The position numbers and the translations under genes are program-made. This document shows, piece by piece, positions 21,428 through 36,402 of a DNA stretch of 64,000 nt (position 1 is the first letter of the stretch; each line of letters starts with the position of its first letter). Below the pieces are notes generated by a model. It was not told the DNA's origin. It saw nothing but the letters and a program-made list of their open reading frames with translations, and ran no database searches. Where the stretch lies: contig NC_012871.2 of assembly GCF_000003195.3 (NCBI RefSeq), positions 13,929,039 through 13,993,038 on the forward strand, written 5' to 3'. This DNA comes from Sorghum bicolor (taxonomy: Eukaryota > Streptophyta > Magnoliopsida > Poales > Poaceae).

Positions 21428-22806
21428 GATCTACCCCACTTAACATAAATCTCGTCCCGAGATTTGAAGAGGCTAGAGAGATAGTCAAAGCAGATCATCA
21501 AGATTGTATTGAGACTTTTGACAAGATATGATTTAGGAATTAGTGATTAAAAAAATGGCAAAGAAGTCAAAGATCGATTCTCAAGATTGTTTTAGAGTTT
21601 ATGGCATGAGGTTAAAGGATTGAAGATCCGCATAGGTTGAAAAGCAAGATAAAAGGAGGTTGAAAAGATAGATAAAGGTTGATCACTAGGTTTCCACATT
21701 ATAAGGTGTAAAGATAAGGAGTGAAGGTTAGCAATCGATAATATAAAAGATAAATCTTATAGTGCTCACAATCTCGTTGATTCAAGATTTAGGAGATATA
21801 TGATGAAAATATTAGGAATTGTCAAAGATTAAGAAGGAAGACAAAGATTGAATTTATAGTCTTCACGCTTCATTGATTCCAAGACTATGAGATGTAAGAT
21901 CAAAGACTAAAGGTTGGCACACAACGATCAAAAAGATTAAGATTGATGACAAAAAGGATTGACAAGATAGATGAAGACTTATCTTTAGGTCTTTATATTA
22001 ATGGGGATACAATCGAGGGCAAACAAAGATGACAAGAAGATGGAGTTCTGTGACAAAAGGATAAAGTTTGATACACAAGAAAGATAAGCAAGAGATAGTC
22101 TTCAAACTTCAAACTCATTTTGTTCAAGATATCAAGAGTGGTAGAGGATCCACCCCACTTAACAGGAATTTTATTCCACTTGGAAATTGTTGTTGAAGTG
22201 AGTACTTTCTCTAGGGCTTGCTGCTATTGGGGCATCCTTTATGTGTTGATTCCTCCATTAGGTTGTGATAAAGAAGAAGGCATTAAAAACTAGAGTAGGT
22301 AGGGATGGTGTAATATAAAGGATGATAAGGACCGAGATTGATAAAAAAATAGGCCAGATAAGAGAGAACACCACCCCACTTAACAGAGATCGAGCTAATC
22401 CTCAAACGGTTTCTAAAAAACCTCCTTGAAAACACTAGAACAGAGACGACACACAAAACACAATTCAAGCAAGACAAGCACACATCACATCACGATACTA
22501 CACGTACTTCTTCAACAGTGGTGGTCATCCTAAAAGGTAAGTCCGATATGATGAAGGGCCATCGAATTTAGAAATAAAGCATGTTTTGAAATCTTAAGTG
22601 AAACAACTAAACAAAAGCCAAGGAGATAAATAGAAATAGCTCAAAGGTAGCTATTCAAGGAGGGGATACATGACAAGGATGAGAAAATAGTCAGAGTCAA
22701 AGAGTCAAGGGATGACAAAATAGTTTTATATCAAAATAAGCTTTAGAAATCGACCAGTGCTATCTAGGCATACGTCCTACAGTCAACATTGCTCTGATAC
22801 CATTCC
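21428..22806 (-). other. Internal region of the LTR element, non-coding
   Basis: No frame longer than ~66 codons. The motif CCCCACTTAACA occurs three times (near 21433, 22153 and 22375); the first is the purine tract next to the LTR. The primer-binding site lies at the right end. Confidence 0.7.
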
Positions 22807-25800
22807 TGTCACACCCTGGCTTTTAAAATAAGACCAGAGTCGTCATATGTGTGCCCAGGAAGTCCACACATACAACAAATAATAGAAATATCAGAAACAA
22901 TGTTATATATAGCAGAAAACATATTTATATTAACACTTACAAACATCAGAGTACGCGGAAAGAGTAGCTAAACTTCGTAGGCTCTTTTCTTCTCAGGGAC
23001 GGTTGACTCGGGGCTCCGTACGCCAAGCACTTCTGATAAGCTTCTAGAAAACTCCATAGCATCTATGTCCTTCTTCTGAGCAGCACTTTACTACACACTG
23101 GGGTGTGGGGAAAATAGCAAGGGTGAGTTCATGTCAAACTCAGCAAGTACAGACGGAAAGTATAATGACATGCAAGGCTTAATCAAAGGAAAAGTTGACA
23201 CTGTTTAACTGCAGGTGAGCTTTTAAGTTGGTACACTTTTATTACTATTCTTTTATTAAACAACCTATTACTAGTGGTGAGTAGAATATCCCAACCCTTA
23301 ATTAGATGGAAGTATATTAACCATTTTAGTAATCATCATCATTATTATTATTATTATTACCGAGGTAGCAACCTCAGATAGTAACTCAGGGTAGCAACCC
23401 CAATAAGGTCATGGGATAGCAATCCCGATTAAGAACACAGGATAGCAATCCTGCCAACACGGAATAACCATTCCGCCAAAGCACGAGTTAGCAACCTCAA
23501 CCAAGTTTCGCCTCCAAGTTCCATGTGATTCCAATTTGCTCATCATGTGAGGGTCTGGGCCGCTCGTGACCATGAGCACGGCTGATATATCAGTTTTACA
23601 CTCTGCAGAGGTGTGCACGTTCACTCCAAGTCGTGATTCCTATTTGTCCGGGGTCATGACTCCCCAAAACACTGCCAAGGTGAGCAGGCAGGGTGTCACT
23701 ACGAGACCTTTCACAGGGTCCAACTAATAGGATGCCACTCGCAAGTTTTTACCGAGGCGCGCGGCAGCCGTGCCCATAGCAATGGGACCCCGAACTGACC
23801 GACCTCTTAATATAAATACCCAAGCTACTTCCTTACGCCTACCCGGAAAGTAACACCCTACCAGTGGAGGTCCTGATAATTAGTCAAGCCAGAGCCATAT
23901 AGCTTGGAGCTGCACTGTATGTCCCAGGGGGCCGCTCCACGACTAAGTCCTTACGGAGGGCAGAGACGGGTACGCCCGGCAACCGGGCCAACCAACAATA
24001 CCCGCTCCCCCTTTCCTCAACAAACCACGATGCTCACAAGCACCGCAACATCTCCGTCACCAAAGTGACCATTGTTCATCATTTAAACATTAATCATCAT
24101 TGAAGAATTCATTAGGCAAGATTATTACTTTTATTATCATATAGATTAGATGAGTAGAGCAGCTAAGCATAACTACTGTTCACTATTCTACCATGTATAA
24201 AACCCAGGAGTACAAGGAATATAGTAGAAGACTAGTCAGGTCCTTAGGGTTTGCAGTATTAAGACACATGCAAAGAAAGTAAATGTATTTAAAGTTCATA
24301 GGTACAAATATGATCAAAGGGTGTCTGCACTTGCCTTAATTTTCAGTGTATAACTGCTCAGAATTCTTTGGCTTCTATCTTCTGATCTCCAACTTCTGCT
24401 TCGACTATCGGTCCTTAGCTCCTGATCTTCACCGTTGACGAACCACGCTTCTTCTACTCGTAGCAACCAAGCAACACAAACAGACAAACAACAATCACGA
24501 CTAAGAACAAGCATCAATCAAAAGAAAAGTTTTGAAAAGAAGAGCGCAATAAAGGACACGACCTATTGCTATGATCGTGACCACACAAGAACGATTGAGA
24601 ACGAAGCTATTCGTTAAATGAACACGGCTTTCGAGGTTCGAAGTGCAACGAAGAAGATCAACTATTCGCTTGATCTATTTTATTTGATGAAAAGAGGTGA
24701 TAGACTTTTAAGAGAAAAATCATAAAGTGAAATTAAACAAACTATAATTATAAAAGACAAAGTATAGTTCTAGTCGTATTCTATTTATAAATAGTTATAG
24801 AAATTGTTTAGACTATTTTAGCATTCATAGCTTAGAGAATATAAAACGAGTGAGAGCAACTTAATTAGAATCACTATTTATTTTCAAAGTTAATCTAAGC
24901 AAGTCATAATTGAAAAATCATTTAGGTTGATATTAATTATATTAACATTCTTTATTTAAAGACTAAACTATATAACTAAGTTGCTTTTAATCCAAAAGGC
25001 ATTAGTTAGATATTAACTAAATTAATTACATGTTTCATATTTCACTAAACCAATTATAATTAAGAAACATTTAAGTTAATATTAATCAAGCTAACAATTA
25101 TTTACAGAAGGCCAAGATTATAGACCTAAGTTGCTTTTAATAAAAAAGAAAGGCATTGCATAAGTATTAACTAAATTGCATCTAGACCGACTTCATATAA
25201 ATCATGCTTAAACTAGTAAAATTATAATTAATAAATACATATTTAAGTTGACAAGCAGTTATTAAAAAATGATATTATCCTATATTATTTTTATTTAGAA
25301 ACAAATTTGTGTAATTATTAATTAAATTAATAATATTAATTTGATAAACATGTGACATGGTAAACATTGTTGGGAACACATATTTCACGCGGACACGGTC
25401 GCTATGCAACAAGAACCGAACTACAACCCTAGGTGGCTTTTAATTATAAAGTTATTAAATAAATATTAAACAAATTATATTTAAATCAATAAATGTATAA
25501 ACGAGTCATATAATAAATATTTGCACTGCTGCGTAGAACACGACGACACAAATCTAACGCAACTGGAACGATTCGAATCGGAATTAGGATGATTAAATGA
25601 TGAATAATTAAAGGACAATGGCAAACTTGTAAATACCATCATCTTCAACCTTGGGTCCTGTTCGTGAACGCAGTGGCCAATTAGAAGATCGGAAGCAGTA
25701 GCTGCTGGGCACCGGGAAGGGAGGGCTCGGCCGAGACTTGGCCATGCCGGCGGCGCAGCGGCATGCGGCCGGATGACCCACGCGTTGGGTCGGGGCAAGG

Positions 25801-26839
25801 GCCCGCACGACGACCTGCACGGGCCACACAGAGCCGGCCATGCGGCCGTGAGCGGCGCCGGCGGCTGTTTGCGCAGCACGCAAGGGAGGCACGCACAGCG
25901 CGGGGCTCGACGTGGTGGTGTGGTTAGGGTCGGGGAGCGGCGCTAGGCCCGAGGCGAGGAGGGCCGCGGCCATGGCCGGAGATAGCCTGGAACAGAGAAA
26001 ATCATAGTAAAGTTCGTCGGAGAAGAGAGAAGGGGAAGGGAACTAGCCAAACCGACATGAATTTACAAAACGAATGGCGTGCCGGCGTAGAGGATGACGA
26101 GACGAACCTCGCAGCGGTGACAGTTTTCGCAGAGGTCGCCGGAGTTGACCGGAAAAGCTCGCCGAACTTTCACCGGAAAAGTTCGCCGGAAACGAGATCT
26201 AAAACTTCGGCGACCGATCTACGGCGCTACGAGTGGCGGCTCGCAAAAGCAGTCATAGTTCTGAACTCAGCGCGTCGAGGGCTACGCCGGCATATATATA
26301 TAGGTCTAGGGTTTGGAGACTTTTCGAAATTTCTTAATTTCGAGATTTTATAAAAATCATTTTCAGTTTAAAAATAATTCCAGAAAAAGCTGAAATCATT
26401 TTAAATCCCTAAAAAATATTTTTAAAATTCTAAAAATGAAAAGAAAACTTTTGGAGATATTTTGAGAGTTGATCAATCCAAATAAAGTTTTTGGTGTCTA
26501 TGAAAAAGAATTTTAGAGCATCCAAAAATTAGATTTTTGCTTTAGGAAAAAGGAAAAAAGTCTCGAAAAGGTCCGAAAAATTCTCGGGAAGGATCGGACG
26601 ACGTCTAAACGTGTTTTTAAAATCTTAGCACACAAAAAAAACTCAAGCAATAGACAAGCATCACATCAACAAAAGTCTGTCTAATTAATTCCAAAACATT
26701 TGAAAAACACCATTTTTCTTCGATAAAAATATATGGAAATCTAAACTATCGTTGGCAAATTTTATCCACATATTAAAACCATTCATTTTATTTAGTGTTT
26801 TCAAATAACAACCCAAAATAAGAATTTTGGGGTGTTATA
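22807..26839 (-). repeat. 5' LTR (full length, ~4.03 kb)
   Basis: Plus-strand ends are TGTCACACCC and GGGGTGTTATA, so the LTR ends are TG...CA-like with one end worn to TA. Inside are an ATT microsatellite (23331-23360) and an imperfect tandem series of about 25-bp units with GATAGCAATCC cores (23360-23510). Confidence 0.75.
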
Positions 26840-26866
26840 ACAGATTCAGCTCTAGTGCTCTACAAC

Positions 26867-27044
26867 TAGTGGCGGATCTAGTATCACTAATTTAGGGTAG
26901 AAGAGGGGGGGACTTCTCTTTCTCCTCATCTTCCTCCATTTTTTTCTCTTCTTCATCCATGCATAAAATTGTTGGGGGCTCCATTTTACGAGCAGGGGTA
27001 GGGGGGCTCAAGCTCCCCCAATATACACACTGCATCCGCCCCTG
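26867..27044. mobile_element. hAT-like MITE, block B copy
   Basis: Ortholog of the element at 8807-8978, with worn ends AGTGGCGGATCTAG and TGCATCCGCC and the same flanking CTACAAC. Its presence in B shows that it inserted before the older duplication. Confidence 0.65.
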
Positions 27045-27084
27045 CTACAACCTACAAAGTGACAAACATAGCATGCCTTTTTCT

Positions 27085-28118
27085 TTACCTGATTGTTACA
27101 AACTTATTTGTGCGATGCTTAGCCCAAAAAGTCTTCAAGTCAATTGGATTAGCAAGGTTGTACCCTTCACCAGCCAGCTTCTCAAGCACCTTTTTGAATG
27201 CACCTTGGCTCATTTTCCTTCCAGAAATACGTGCGCCCCGACGCTTTGTGTTCATTGGCAGTGGATACGTTGATATAGAAGTTGTGCAACATGCAGACTG
27301 CCAGCCACCTGCACCCCACCGGTAGCATTGCTGGGGAGCTCCCGTGCAAGAGCAAACTAGTGTTGGTATGTTGGCAAGGTCCAGCTCAATACCATTAATC
27401 ACCATCCCCACAGTCTTCTTAGATCCCCTCCTTTAGAGTGCATGCCCATAGGGTGCTCCATCCTCCAGTGGAACAGCAGCCTTCTTAGGCTTCTTAGGCT
27501 TTGGTGACTTAGGCTGTTGATTCTACTGTCGAACCCACTGCCTCTTTTTCACAGGTGGCTCGGTAGTAACTGCACGATGATCCTCAATTAGTGGAGGTGG
27601 CGCTTCCTCTTCCTTGCATGGAGGAGGCTCCTGAAGCTATTGTGACTCAAGTGATGGTTGCATCATCTGGAGAGTATGCTGTGCATCTGATATCATCCCA
27701 TAGCTAGTAGGATGGTAATGCACAATATGTCCACCATGGCCTGGATGCCCAACATGCCCAGCTGGTCCAATAGGGCGAGAATGAAGGACCTTCTGCTCAG
27801 GAGGACGTTGGTGGTGCAACTGGTGCAGCCAAGCTTCATTGCGTGAGAAGTCCATGTGAATAGGTTGCGACTTGGCAGGCATGCCAATAGAGGCCCGACC
27901 ACCAACGGGGCCACGGAATGTTGCGAGTGCTGCTGCATGTGGAGCTGGTGCGGGGCATTGTGGTGTCCGTGGTGCTGCAAGAAGGCACCGTTGGGGAGCA
28001 GTGACTTTGTGTCCCGGTCAGGTGGCACGGACGACATGACCTGCAGGCCGAGGTTGCCTTTGACAGTGTCGTAGAAGCCCCAATTCCGAGTGCCTAGGCT
28101 GCCGTCGTCGTCGTCCAT
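27085..28118 (-). pseudogene. BBR/BPC pseudogene (block B)
   Basis: The minus strand starts with the family N-terminus (MDDDDGSLGTRNWGFYD) at 28118. A one-base deletion near 27917, compared with copy A, shifts the frame. After that come three in-frame stops: after SLESQ near 27637, in the basic region near 27520, and near 27435. The last 108 codons (27085-27411) remain open and keep the five cysteines and the FWAKHRTNKFVTIR end. The full protein cannot be made. The conserved C-terminal domain could only be expressed from an internal start, which I consider unlikely. Confidence 0.9.
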
Positions 28119-28670
28119 CTCTGATTCAAATCCCACCTCCGAAGACCGCAACGAGGAGAAGAAAACCGAACCTCCTCGCAGTTCTGATTAGCCCATCTCA
28201 TCCCCTCCAATCGGTAATCCCTGCACACCCATTTTGGCAATCAGACCAGGTCTAGAAGTACAAAATTGCAGAAGACATTGTAATCGAACTATAGATACCA
28301 AATCGAAGCCAGTAGGCCTAGTTGCTAAAATGCTCAGGTTAGATCCGGATACAAATTGCTTCAGGTAGGGTTTGGGTGGGTGCTCGGTTCAGCAGAGCAG
28401 GAAGGGATGGGCAAACAAAGGGGTGGTCCCACCTGTTGGATGATCGTCACCGCCGACGAAGGAGCTCGACGAACAAGGTCGGCGCCGCTCGCCCAGTCGT
28501 CGGCGAATGGAGGTTGGGGGTGGTCATGGTCAGAGTCAGACTCAGGGCACGAGATACGAATGGATCGGATCCTCCGCTACGCCGCCTGGGCACCGCCGAA
28601 CCTCTGCTCAGGTTCTCATCACACGCAGCATCCCATGGCCCACCTAGGTAGGTGGTAGAACTATGGCCTA

Positions 28671-28842
28671 ATAAAACCCCTCCAGCTAGTTCCCTCCGCT
28701 AGGCCTAGGGCCCACACCCCTCTCTTGTAGGCAAGTGCCCACAAGCACGGCCCACTAGAACCCTTCCCTATATGCTTTCGGGCCCAACAATCCCGTCCGT
28801 CCAAATCATTCCTTATCCTTCTTCCCTGCCAGCTGGCACTGC
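28671..28842. other. Spacer before the FGGY kinase gene, probable promoter
   Basis: C-rich, gene-proximal sequence between block B and the first exon of the kinase. No TATA box can be assigned with confidence. Confidence 0.35.
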
Positions 28843-29091
28843 TTGGCTGCTAGCCACGCGCTTCTCCTTTTCGCCTTCCAGTTCCAGGCCAACACTAGCA
28901 GCATCGCCTTCGCCTCCTCCAGCCTACTACTAGGGCTCGAGGTCCATTGCCGTTTCCGATCGATCACCCATGGTGTCAGTTCTCACTCCCTCAGCAAAGC
29001 TGCCGCTGCTTCACCATCACCACCCTGCAAAATGAGGTAACAGCTGGCCGTATTCCTCATGCTCTGTATGTCACTGTGTTGCTGCTGCTGA

Positions 29092-29367
<276 letters not shown>

Positions 29368-29614
29368 TGACGACGAGCCAGCGAGCGCATGCTTTGATCG
29401 GAGTTGCTATATAGACAGGTCGGCAACGCTGCCACCATGGACTGGGCGAGCTCCTGGCGAGCGGCGCTCTTCTAGCTCCTCGCCGACATCCCGCCCGTCC
29501 ATCTCCTCCATCTCCATAGACGGCACCTCGGCCACCACGCTCATCGTCGACAGGTGAATGAGTATCAACTTCTCGGACACGGCTGAAACCGGCAAATCTG
29601 TGTGTGTCTGATGA

Positions 29615-30411
<797 letters not shown>

Positions 30412-30420
30412 CACTCCCCC

Positions 30421-33400
30421 CTAAGACAGGCACACACTAAGATCCCAGACTCCAATCAAATGACTCATAACTGCTAACTTCATAGCTGTCATCGACTTTG
30501 TCAGAACATCAGCTCTCTGTTCATCAGTGCACACTCTCTTTGCCACAATCTGCCCCCTCTCAATGCACTCTCTGATGAAGTGGTACTTCAGATCAATGTG
30601 TTTACTCCTTCCATGAAACATAGGTTTTTTCATAAGAGCTATTGCAGAATTGCTGTCAATGTAGAGAGTAACTGTCTTGGGTTTTTCTTTAGTGATCTCA
30701 CTGACTAAGTTCCTTAGCCATAAAGCCTGTTTAGCTACAGATGTTGCAGCTACAAACTCTGCCTCACAAGAATACAGTGTGACTATCTTCTGTTTCTGTG
30801 AAGTCCAAGTGATCAGGTTCTCATTCAGATAGAATGCCATTCCTCCAGTGCTCCTTCTCTCCACTGCATCTCCACCCTGATCACTGTCAGTGTACCCTTC
30901 AAGCTTGTCTGCACTTCCACCTTGAACATACACCAGTCCAAGATTAACTGTGCCCTTCAAGTATCTCAAAATTTGCTTTACTGTCTTGGCATGCATCACA
31001 GTGGGCTTCTCCATGAATCTGCTAGCAACTCCCACAGAGTAAGAGAGATCTGGCCTGCTATGCAACAACTACCTCAGACATCCAATAATTTTCCTGTATT
31101 CAGTTGCATCTACCTGTTGTCCTCCCTTATCTGCATTCAAGTTGCAACCAGGCTCCATTAGAACTTTGGTAGAGTTACACCCACTCATCCCAAACTGCTC
31201 CAAAACCTTCCTAGCATATCCACTGTGCTTCACTGTTATGTAGTCTTCCCTTTGGTCAACCTCAATGCCAAGATAATAATTCAGCAGACCTAAGTCTGTC
31301 ATTTCAAACTCTGACATCATTTGTCTCTTGAACAACTTGATTTCTTCTGGATTGCCTCCAGTCACAATTAGGTCATCAACATAAACTCCCAAGATGAGTG
31401 CCTTGTCACCAGTACCCCTGGTGTCAGCTTGTTCACTCAAGCATTTTCTAAAACCAAGCATATTCAAACTCTTGTCGAGTGTGATGTTCCAGGCTCTGGG
31501 AGCTTGCTTCAAGCCATAGAGGGCTTTGCTCAATCTGAACACTTCCTGCTCCCTACCCTTCACTTTGTACCCTTCAGGTTGTGAAACATATACCTCTTCC
31601 TCCAACTCTCCATGTAAAAATGCTGATTTCACATCAAGATGGTGGACTTTCCAACCATTGTTAGCTGCAAATGCAAGCAGCAGTCCTATTGTGTCAAGTC
31701 TTGCAACAGTTGCAAAAACTTCTTCAAAATCAATGCCATGTTTTTGCACATATCCCTTCGCAACTAATCTAGCTTTGTGTTTCACAATTTCCCCTTCAGA
31801 GTTTCTTTTCAACTTAAAACCCCATTTTAAACCAATGCGCCTCTTCCCAATAGGCAACTCAACCTGTTTCCATGTTTTATTCTTCTCTATGGACTAAATC
31901 TCTTTGTCCATAGCCTCAACCCACTCTTGATGTCTAGCAGCTTCGGTGTAGTTGGTTGGTTCATCAGCTTGAACTAGGAGTGCCTCCACATCTGAGTCTA
32001 CTAGTTCCTCTTCTGAATCTCCCAACTGTACCTCTTCTGTCTCATTGTATATATCATTTAGATCCTTAAATCTTAGGACCTAATTGCTGCTCCAATCTAG
32101 TGTTGAGCTAATTCCAGCAGATGGACTATTCTGTGGAGTTTCAAACCCTGCATTCACTGGTTCAGACTGACTGTCAGCATCAACTCCCTCTTCACCCTAC
32201 CACTGTAGCCCATCTGACAATGCTTTAGAGCCATCAGTTGCCACCACTGCTTCATTCTCTGCTGACGCTTCTTGCCAATATTGTTGATAAGCAGCCTCAC
32301 CCCCACCAGTATAAGCCTCTACAGGTTCTCCTTCATCCACAAATTCTACTGAGTTTCGCTCAGCTGAACTTCCACTCTAGTCCCACAACATGTGTTCCTC
32401 AAACACTGTATCTATGCTGACAATGATTTTGTTTGAGTTTGGGTCATACAATCTGAAAGCCTTGGAGCCATCTTCTGCCCCAAAGTAGATTAGCTTCTTG
32501 CTCCTATCATCAAGCTTTTTTAAGTGAGGTGTCACTAACTTGGCATGAGCGATGCACCCAAATACTTTCAGATGTCCCAAACTTGGCTTCCTGCCAGTCC
32601 AAGCTTCATGTGGTGTTTTGTCACCCAAAATTTTAGTTGGCAACCTGTTGAGGAGATAAACAGCATGCCTCACTCATTCAGCCCAATACCTGCCTGGTAT
32701 CCTCATGCTTTTCAGCAGGGCTCTGGCCATGTCCATGACTGACCTATTTCTCCTCTCAACAACTCCATTCTGTTGGGAGGTGAATGGAGCAGTGAAATGC
32801 CTCTTGATCCCTGCCTGTTCACATACACCTGCAAACATGTTAGATAGGAACTCTCCACCTCTATCAGACCTGAGTGCCTTGATCCTGCACCCTGTCTGAT
32901 TCTCCACTTCAGCTTTGAACTTTTCAAAGGTAGTCCGTGCTTGATCCTTGCTTTTCACAATATGCACTTCCATCCACCTTGAGCAATCGTCCACCAGTAG
33001 CATGAAGTATTTGTTTCCACCTACTGTTACTGGTGTGATTGGTCCACATAAATCAACATGGACCAACTTGAGCTTCTCATAACTTGCTACTGAGTTGCTC
33101 TAGGAAAAGGAATCCTGGTTTGCTTTGCTGCCAAGCAGTCCCTGCAGACTTGATCAGGATGATCAATTGCAGGTACACCAGTTGCCATACCTTTCCCAAC
33201 TAGTTGTTTTAGAGATCTAAAATTCACATCTCCTAATCTCCCATGCCATAACCAGGCTTGATCTTGCACACTAGCAAATAAGCAGATAGGTTCAACTACT
33301 TTCAATTCAGTTTTGTACACCCTGTTAACAGCTCTAGGGACTCTCATGATGACTCTATCAGAGTACTTCTCTACCACCTCCAGATCATCATCATCATCAA

Positions 33401-34729
33401 GTAAGATCTTGTGTCCTAACTCTGTTAACTGACCAAGACTGATAAGATTACTTCTTAGTCTAGGTATGTAGTAAACATGTGATAATACCCATTGGTCACC
33501 CTAGTTCCCTTGAAAAACAATTGTACCTTTACCCTGAATTCAAACAGTAGAGTCATCACCAAATCTCACCTTGCCAGTTACGCTGTGATTCAGATCTCTG
33601 AACTTGTGTAGATCACCAGTTATGTGATTGCTTGCACCATTGTCCAGGTACCACAAATTTCCTATCAGATTACCTCCTTCAGACGGAAGAAGTTTAGGCA
33701 TGATCCTTCTTTCATTCAGAAACAGTTGTCTGTTTCCAGGCAGGCACTGTAGCTCGTCCGGCAAAGCCATTTCAGCTAGCAGAACTGTCCCCTCCTTGGT
33801 TGCCCCTTCTTTCTTCTTCTCCCCTGGACATCTATTGGCATAGTGCCCGAACCCATGGCACTTGAAACACTTGACATGACTTTTGTCACGCTTCTCGGTG
33901 TGTTCCTTGCCGGTGTCACCACCGTTGCCGCGGCCACCGTCGTTTCTGCGACCACGACCACATCCTTGGCTGCCTCCGTCAGGTTTCTTCCACCTGCCAG
34001 AAGACTCGCCTCCCACAGTCTTCTGTCGTGCCTCCCACTCCGCCTGAGTGAGCAGTACTGCCCCTTAGTACGCGCTGCGCCCTTTCCACGACGTGTGCGC
34101 TCCTCGAAAGCCTTCAGACGCCCCACCACCTCGTCGAACGCCATGGTCTTCAGATCGTAGAACATTTCGATCCCGGCCACGACGTTGAGGTAACGGTCGG
34201 GCATGATGTCGAACAGCTTCTTGATCAGATCTGCGTCTCCGATGCTCCCCCCCAAGCTGCTGCTCCTGACCGACAGCGAGGTCAGTTTCCCCACAACTTG
34301 ATCGAGTGGGTCGTCCTCCTTCATGTTCATAGCGTCGAACTCACTCTTCAACGTCTGCAGCCGCGCATCCCTCACACGATCTGCCCCAATGAACCGAGCC
34401 TTCAAAGAGTCCCACGCCTCCTTCCCCATCTTCTTGTTAGCCACCTGCATCAAGATATCATCGGGGATACACTGAAAGAGATGCGCCTTCACCTTCTTGT
34501 TCTTCGCCGTGATCTTCGCCTTCTCCTCCGGGGTTAACGCCATCGCCGACGCATCCTCCTCCGGCTCCACCACCATCCACTCATCCCGATCCTCCATAAT
34601 CGCCTGAACACGAATACACCAACTGGTGTAGTTCAAGTTCGTCAGGGTTGGGTAGACCTGGCGCGCTTCCCCGCCACCTTGCGCCCCATCCCTGCTCCCG
34701 CTTCCTCCGCCGCTAGGAACGATCGACAT
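30421..34729 (-). pseudogene. copia gag-pol, degraded
   Basis: Read on the minus strand. 34729 starts gag (MSIVPSGG). A frameshift near 34000-34060 leads to the frame with a CCHC knuckle (CFKCHGFGHYANRC, 33869-33828) and the protease motif WYLDNGASNHITGD. Integrase parts follow: HGRLGDVNFRSLKQLV in 33087-33377, and the core in 32674-33066 and 32377-32673. Reverse transcriptase is in 31069-31857 (YVDDLIVTGG near 31380). RNase H is in 30421-31068 (CEAEFVAATSVAKQALWL). At least six stops or frameshifts break the polyprotein, for example at 33540, 33087, 32674 and 31069. It cannot encode a full polyprotein, although all domains remain visible. Confidence 0.93.
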
Positions 34730-34779
34730 GGATTCGATCTAGAGTGTCTCCGCGATTGATTGACGACTCTGATACCAGA

Positions 34780-35208
34780 TGTAAGTTAAGGATCGACAAT
34801 CAAACGCTGTATGGTGGATTGGAATGGCAAGAACACGAAGAACAGACAAGGGTTTCAGGCAGAACACCACCAGGCGACAGGGTGACACTGCCCCTTTTCA
34901 GGTTATGAGAAATGAGATTACAAAATGCCTAACCGGCATTACAACGCACACCACAACTTCCCTTACACCAGGGTTTTATGGAGAACCAACTAACTTCTCA
35001 AAATAGGCTAAACCTGATCCTAAAGACCCGCTCAAAATGGACCAAAAACACACGGTTCAGAAACACAGGACGCCGTGGACGCGCTCACCGTAGATCCACT
35101 TCTCTAGCTTCAACTTGTCCCATTCAAACTGAACTTTTGCGCCATCCTTTGTCATCCCAACCGTGGCAGTTGATGTCTTTATTGTTGTGACTGGATTAAA
35201 CACCAACA
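34780..35208 (-). repeat. 5' LTR of the copia element
   Basis: 429 bp. The initiator-Met primer site lies immediately inside on the minus strand, which identifies this as the 5' LTR. Confidence 0.95.
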
Positions 35209-35554
35209 AGAGCACCTGGCACCCCATTGCTACACTCAAAGATGACGTGTGCTCACAGTATGGTAATTAAACACACTTGTGTTAACCATAATTTCTTGTT
35301 CTTGCAATCCAATTATGCATTAATAATTAATTGTTTCATCTTGGCCTTGGCACGCATGCAGGGCTCTCCAAGAACTATGTTGTGTGCACTGGAACCACCG
35401 ACAGCATAGCAGCGTTTCTTGTAGCCCGCAACAGTGAACTAGGAAGAGCTGTGAGTACTAGCAGTAAATCAGTAATGTAGTGTCACGAACACGCACCAAA
35501 TACAGTGTCGTGTTCTTGGTTTTTTCTTGATTGAATCGAAGAACTAATCTGTAG

Positions 35555-35797
<243 letters not shown>

Positions 35798-35800
35798 TAA

Positions 35801-35929
<129 letters not shown>

Positions 35930-35942
35930 TAAATAAAACTAA

Positions 35943-36248
<306 letters not shown>

Positions 36249-36251
36249 TAG

Positions 36252-36402
36252 CTAGTGTGTCTATTATTCTTGAAAAAAATGATGGCAGATGTTTTCAGAA
36301 CCTTTCTTGGTCAGGATTCAGGAGTTGGTGGTGATTCGAGCTGGCCGGGCCCAGCAACAGGCCCAGGTCCTGGTCTAGGAGGAGTAACACGACGGTGTTT
36401 GC
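36252..36402. other. 3' flank of the kinase gene
   Basis: Short non-coding stretch after the kinase stop codon. It ends in the 8-bp target copy GTGTTTGC (36395-36402). Confidence 0.4.

Larger units (their letters stand above)
19882..26839 (-). mobile_element. Truncated, non-coding LTR retrotransposon with a ~4 kb LTR
   Basis: On the minus strand the order is: 5' LTR 26839 to 22807, primer-binding site TGGTATCAGAGC (22802 to 22791), a 1.4 kb interior, a purine-rich tract ending at 21428, then a 3' LTR that starts at 21427 and is cut off at about 19882. The primer site matches initiator tRNA-Met. The shared LTR parts (19882-21427 and 25288-26839) are about 97% alike by eye. The interior has no coding frame, so the element is non-autonomous or internally deleted. 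The large LTR resembles RIRE3/RIRE8-type Gypsy elements of grasses, which is my inference. Confidence 0.8.
26840..28670 (+). repeat. Older diverged paralogous block B
   Basis: 26840-28320 is a diverged match to 8785-10250. 28330-28670 matches 15350-15745, the BBR upstream region on the far side of the later insertions. It therefore represents an older copy of BBR with its promoter. It lacks the ~0.5 kb GC-rich stretch of A and C and both MULEs. Confidence 0.85.

Noticed and set aside
22791..22802. tRNA-Met-like sequence as a tRNA gene
   Set aside because: Only the 12-nt primer-binding complement is present, as also at 34766-34777; no cloverleaf.
23360..23510. Spaced short repeats as a CRISPR array
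   Set aside because: The units are imperfect, contiguous and part of a plant LTR; spacer-repeat structure is absent and the genome is eukaryotic.
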